From NCBI GenBank assembly GCA_000328365.1, contig KB310915.1, forward strand, positions 389,192 through 453,191: a stretch of DNA of 64,000 nt, read 5' to 3'. How positions within the stretch are numbered: the stretch's first letter is position 1; each line of letters starts with the position of its first letter. The translations under genes and the position numbers were made by a program. Below the pieces are notes generated by a model, which worked only from the letters and a program-made list of their open reading frames with translations, made no database searches and was not told the DNA's origin. The stretch comes from Capitella teleta. Lineage: Eukaryota; Annelida; Polychaeta; Capitellidae. Below, in pieces: positions 60,362 to 64,000 of this stretch.

Positions 60362-60719
60362 TTGAGAAGAATAAGCTGTGTTTGTGCTGGACGATTGTTT
60401 TTTTTTTGATATTCTTTATGTGGTTTCCCATGTTGATGGTTTGATCGAGGTTGATGCCTGCAAGCTGTGTTTTTTGTTGTGATGTTCGTTGATGATGTCT
60501 TGGTGGATAGAACGAGACTTTAGCTCGTTTAGTTATTTTCCAGATGCTCAAACAGTTGTCGTATATAGCTGTGATGTTCCTTCTAATGTGTACGACGGTT
60601 TTAAATTCTGTATAATGGTTTTCCTTTTTCATCAATTCCCTCTTCTTTTTCCTCTCAACTTTTCCGTGCTCTGTTCGCCGTCGCCGTTGTGCGAGCGTCT
60701 TCTGTATGCATGTCTCCAC
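60362..60719 (-). mobile_element. Possible reverse transcriptase thumb remnant
   Basis: Minus-strand frame containing TQLAGINLDQTINMGNHIKN, similar to the LLGVTLD..LNF..HI..I block that follows the palm of non-LTR RTs. No YADD was found upstream on the same strand, so this is tentative. Confidence 0.35.
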
Positions 60720-62109
60720 CAGGACTGGTTTTTGACGCGTTTGTCTTCATTATCGGCCACTGTAGAGTGTGTGGCGTACCCCTCCGCGACCTAAGAGTAT
60801 CTCTCGGGGGTTCCGATATTCATTCACTGCTTTATTAACTGCATCCGCTATTCTCATGCAAAAGGTGTTGCCCACGCCGGAGGAAACTGTCTGAGCAAAC
60901 TCGAAAAATTCCCAAATACAACTCTAAGAATTTTTGGGCTGTATGCAATCGACTGCTCTACTACGAGGAGGAAGACAGAACATGCGACAATGCTCTATAA
61001 GCAAGTTTTGCTAGAAGAAGGGCCTAAATACACCAGAACAACGTTCCCTATTGCCACTCACGATCCAGGGTTACATCTCAGAACAAGCCCAACTAGGAAA
61101 CATCAACATCAAATGACGTAACATCAAACAGAAACAATCTAAACAAAATCGATAAATTTTGTGCTTCTATACAACCATTTAATAATCTTCCCCTAAATAT
61201 ATTTCCAGATCAACCCCTCCCCTCAACTTGGTCACCTTCAAAAAGAATTCCTATGTACAGTTTTAAAACCACCAAAATAACTGATGTGATTTAAAAAAGA
61301 AAAAAACAAAAAACATGTTGTAGGTTCCGAGATATGCTCTAACTGTCCCGACATGCAGTTTGATTTATAATGTCAATAATTATGCCTGAAGATAGCGGAT
61401 GTAGTTAATAGAACAGCGAATAAACATCAGATCTGAACTGCAAGTCTTGCTAGTGTCCGTGAATCAACAAGGGAATTCGAGGTAATTGCATGACTGGCCC
61501 AATAAAATCGCACGATAATAATATAAACAATTTATGCATGTATAATTTGTAATTATTATACCGTGCAATTTGGCTGGCATCCTCATTGCTCATTTGCATA
61601 ATATATATGTATGTAATGGCACAACGGAAATATTTAATCTTTACCCTAGCACCGAATCGGATCGAATTGCCTTTCAAGGCGCTCGTCAAATATTTATAAC
61701 ATACAAGTGGACGAGAACATTGAGATTGACACTTAGAAGAAGCTTAGCTCCACTTTAAGGGCGCAGCCACTATATACTGGGCCAGTTCTCGACTGCAATT
61801 GATGAATAGATTGATAGAGGAGAGTCCGACATTGATCTCTTGGGAAACCACTCAGACCAGGCATCAGCCAGGAGTTAATCTGCTGTCTTCCACCCCAATT
61901 CAATGTGACAGAATATTTTAAACTTTACAACCTTTGAATCACAACCGTTAAACAAGTCTCTTAATCTCTATGAAATTATATCGAATTGTTTCAGGTCAGC
62001 GTTCATTTGTGTGGCGTCATCACTTATCAGACTGTCTATTCTATTACGTTATTATCTTTGAACAAGCTTAACGCTCTTTTCAAGTATTTCTTATATATTG
62101 TTTTATTAT
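60720..62109. other. Intergenic DNA: no gene recognised
   Basis: An open plus-strand stretch near 60846-61121 (FPNTTLRIFGLYAIDCSTTR ...) looks mildly protein-like but has no start, splice sites or known motif. Remaining DNA is AT-rich. Confidence 0.4.
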
Positions 62110-62340
62110 CATGTTGTAATTCGTTATAATTGTAATTCTTCGGTGACTCGGCAGTGCTGCCCAACTGCGTAACAAGGCCGGGCGCTGTGTACTACTGTCT
62201 ATGGTGGTATGCAGGCTAAAAAACCCTTGGGATTTATCGATAAGAGTAGGGGGAAACCCTGGTCCCGGGCCTTCTGTTCTGGCGCCCGTATCATCCGATC
62301 AGATTGGGTGGAGCCGTAAAACCCCACCACTCACTCACTG
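62110..62340 (+). mobile_element. SINE family 1, headless copy
   Basis: About 95% like the body of the SINE at 52649-52988 (AATTCTTCGGTGACTCGGCA, CAAGGCCGGGCGCTGTGTAC, GAGCCGTAAAACCCCACCAC), with the same CACT tail. It starts after the tRNA-like head; no good target duplication (TTATCATG/TTACCATG at best). Confidence 0.88.
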
Positions 62341-62698
62341 TTACCATGCTGGAGACCTGTGACAATCAATACCGCTACCCAAGCAGCGAAACTCGAGTGA
62401 TTGATCTAAAAAAAAACCAGACTGATCTAGGTAATTGAACTGTGTGATCTGACTGGGCTATCAACAACCACTGTGCAGCGAATCATTCGTAATGATCTGA
62501 AAATGTAAAAGTTATCTGCTCGGTTGTTTCCGAAAATGTTGACAGAATTTCAAAAGGTTGCCCGAGTCAACGTGTCGGACCAACTTCTGACCCACGGCAG
62601 ACTAGGGCGTCGCGACTTTTATGAAATAATTATATGCAACGAAACATCAATTTTCCACTTTGACTCTAAATAATCTTATCTCTTTGGCGAATGCCCAC

Positions 62699-62911
62699 CA
62701 CCCGATACGCATCGCCTCATCGTGTAAAGGATGTGACGGCAGAGCGATTTGTCAGGTTATGAGTATGGGGTCACACGGGATCCCTTCGGGTATTGGATAT
62801 TTGATTCCCTTCCCGTTGTATTCAACATTGCACATACACGAAGGGAAAACGTTTCTTGTAAATCGTTACCCCATCACATACTTTATAGGATGAGGCGATG
62901 CGTATCGGGTG
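62699..62911. mobile_element. 213-bp MITE with 23-bp perfect terminal inverted repeats
   Basis: The left end CACCCGATACGCATCG... (62699-62721) is an exact inverted copy of 62889-62911, and similarity continues inward for another ~20 bp (TAAAG.ATGTGA). No coding capacity. One end recurs at 54672. Flanks GAATGCC / GGATGCC may be a worn target duplication, which is uncertain. Confidence 0.82.
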
Positions 62912-63712
62912 GGATGCCAGGCAAAAACGTGCAAATCATACATATAGTATTGGCAATTAGTTAAATGCTAGTATTGGCGTTTTTAATAGTCTGAGCCTGC
63001 GATAGATTTGATCCTTGTTGTTGTGTACATTATGATACTCCAATGCTGGGCAGCTGGAGGGCTAACAAAACAACGATAAGTGGGGGGATGCCGAAAAGTG
63101 AGGGAAAAACGAAACAAAATATTAACAACATAAAGCTATTGATCAGTAATTGTTACTCAAATTACAGAAAATAACGATAGGTAATTCCGTCTGTGAAGGA
63201 GAAATTGATCGAAATTGACGGACGTTTACCACCAAGAATTATAACCCCGTGGTTGAAAACATTCTTTCCATTGGCCCAGATTGCTAATGTTGTCGTGGGT
63301 GTTCTTGATCGATGAAGATTGACAAATTTCTTGATTGACAAAGAATCAGAATCCAATAAAATCGGACTCAGTGATTCAGATGATGCGTTACTAGCGTCGT
63401 TGGTGTGTGGGTGATGCTCCGTCGAATCCCCTGGCTCAAATGCCGGGTGACCACAGGGATGGTCACCAGTGTAATGCTTCCTATTACTTTCGGCGTAGGA
63501 ATCGAGTGTTGTCTACGCCTCGTGGAGTAACCATCCTTGTGCTGCTTGGAGAAAAAGGCAGCATATATTGACAACTTACTTGATCAAATTCTATAAATCT
63601 TGGGGATATTTTCTGCCAAATCTGTCCACAGAAATGCGGCTAACCGATGGATTTTCTGCGGCGACTGAGTCAACTGCTTTTCGATGGGTCAGTAGAATTC
63701 AGGCGTCGGTGG
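62912..63712. other. Intergenic DNA: no gene recognised
   Basis: Frames are short and without motifs. Confidence 0.45.
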
Positions 63713-63778
63713 CATTGTGCAACACTCAGTTGGCCACTCCGACTGGTAGTGTGGCCGTCGTCTGCTCGTTAGACAATG
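63713..63778. mobile_element. 66-bp mini-element, copy 2, with perfect 10-bp target duplication
   Basis: 62 of 66 bases match 30875-30940, with identical ends. GCGTCGGTGG occurs immediately before (63703-63712) and immediately after (63779-63788). The four differences from copy 1 are all C/T or G/A. Confidence 0.75.
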
Positions 63779-63788
63779 GCGTCGGTGG

Positions 63789-64000
63789 TTTAAATACTTT
63801 TTGATAGACTAGTCGGCTTTTCCCGGCTGGCTTTGGGGTCTAGTTAATGCTGATTCATTATTACATTATGTGACACATGCCTGTGCCTTTGAAGTTTGAA
63901 GTTTGAACTATGAACTTTTATTGAACTATATGTGTCTGGTTTTAGCTTCAAACATTACAGTATATTATATAATATGATAATTTCATGAAGTAAGTGGAAG
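63789..64000. other. Window end: nothing recognised
   Basis: AT-rich; a GAAGTTTGAAGTTTGAACTA short repeat near 63891-63910. Confidence 0.5.

Noticed and set aside
60765-60800. CRVCG zinc-knuckle-like motif in a short plus-strand frame
   Set aside because: The frame is only 42 codons, has a hydrophobic run before the motif and no second Cys/His pair at zinc-finger spacing.
1-64000. tRNA/rRNA genes and CRISPR arrays
   Set aside because: The only tRNA-like sequences are SINE heads lacking a complete cloverleaf; no rRNA segments and no regularly spaced repeat-spacer arrays were seen.

Overview
This is a metazoan nuclear window: long spliced genes, GT-AG introns, a T-box developmental gene, tRNA-derived SINEs, LINE reverse transcriptase remnants, MITEs and microsatellites. 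A Tbx6/16-type T-box gene together with a MORC2 orthologue and a CHST15-type sulfotransferase fits a marine invertebrate deuterostome (hemichordate, cephalochordate or echinoderm). I cannot fix the species from the sequence, and the gene family names rest on remembered protein families rather than on a search. Two assembly gaps (N runs) lie at 15444-15493 and 34228-34378.

Layout. (1) 1-12172, + strand: the 3' two-thirds of a MORC2-like chromatin ATPase gene, 19 exons whose phases all agree, entering the window mid-gene. Its introns hold a decayed pogo/Tigger-like DNA transposon (1570-3007), clusters of a CGTTATGAT motif and GC-rich DNA with chance-looking ORFs. (2) 12173-16345: the spacer between two convergent genes. 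(3) 16346-22886, - strand: a complete-looking six-exon T-box gene (553 codons plus stop), with a 60-bp intron inside the T-box that is open in frame. (4) 22887-29982: its upstream region, with a candidate regulatory block at 24030-24560 that holds a T-box half-site and a duplicated 14-mer. (5) 29983-33317, + strand: a seven-exon CHST15-like Golgi sulfotransferase (386 codons), with a poly(A) signal at 33493. (6) 33318-64000: gene-poor and rich in mobile DNA. It contains tRNA-derived SINEs, a LINE split by an opposing LINE and a SINE, a TTAA-flanked MITE family, a second MITE with 23-bp inverted repeats, a Tc1 transposase remnant and microsatellites. A few protein-like frames there remain unidentified.

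The three genes have no obvious shared pathway (heterochromatin silencing, mesodermal-type transcription factor, glycosaminoglycan sulfation). They look like ordinary neighbours.

The most interesting unexplained signal is a 66-bp unit found twice (30875-30940 and 63713-63778). Each copy is bounded exactly by its own 9-10 bp direct repeat, has CATTGT/ACAATG ends, and has a foldable interior in which one stem pair differs in a compensatory way. It behaves like a very small mobile element. Second is a 9-mer, CGTTATGAT, present 14 times on either strand where about 0.5 would be expected, often in pairs whose starts are 18-20 bp apart.
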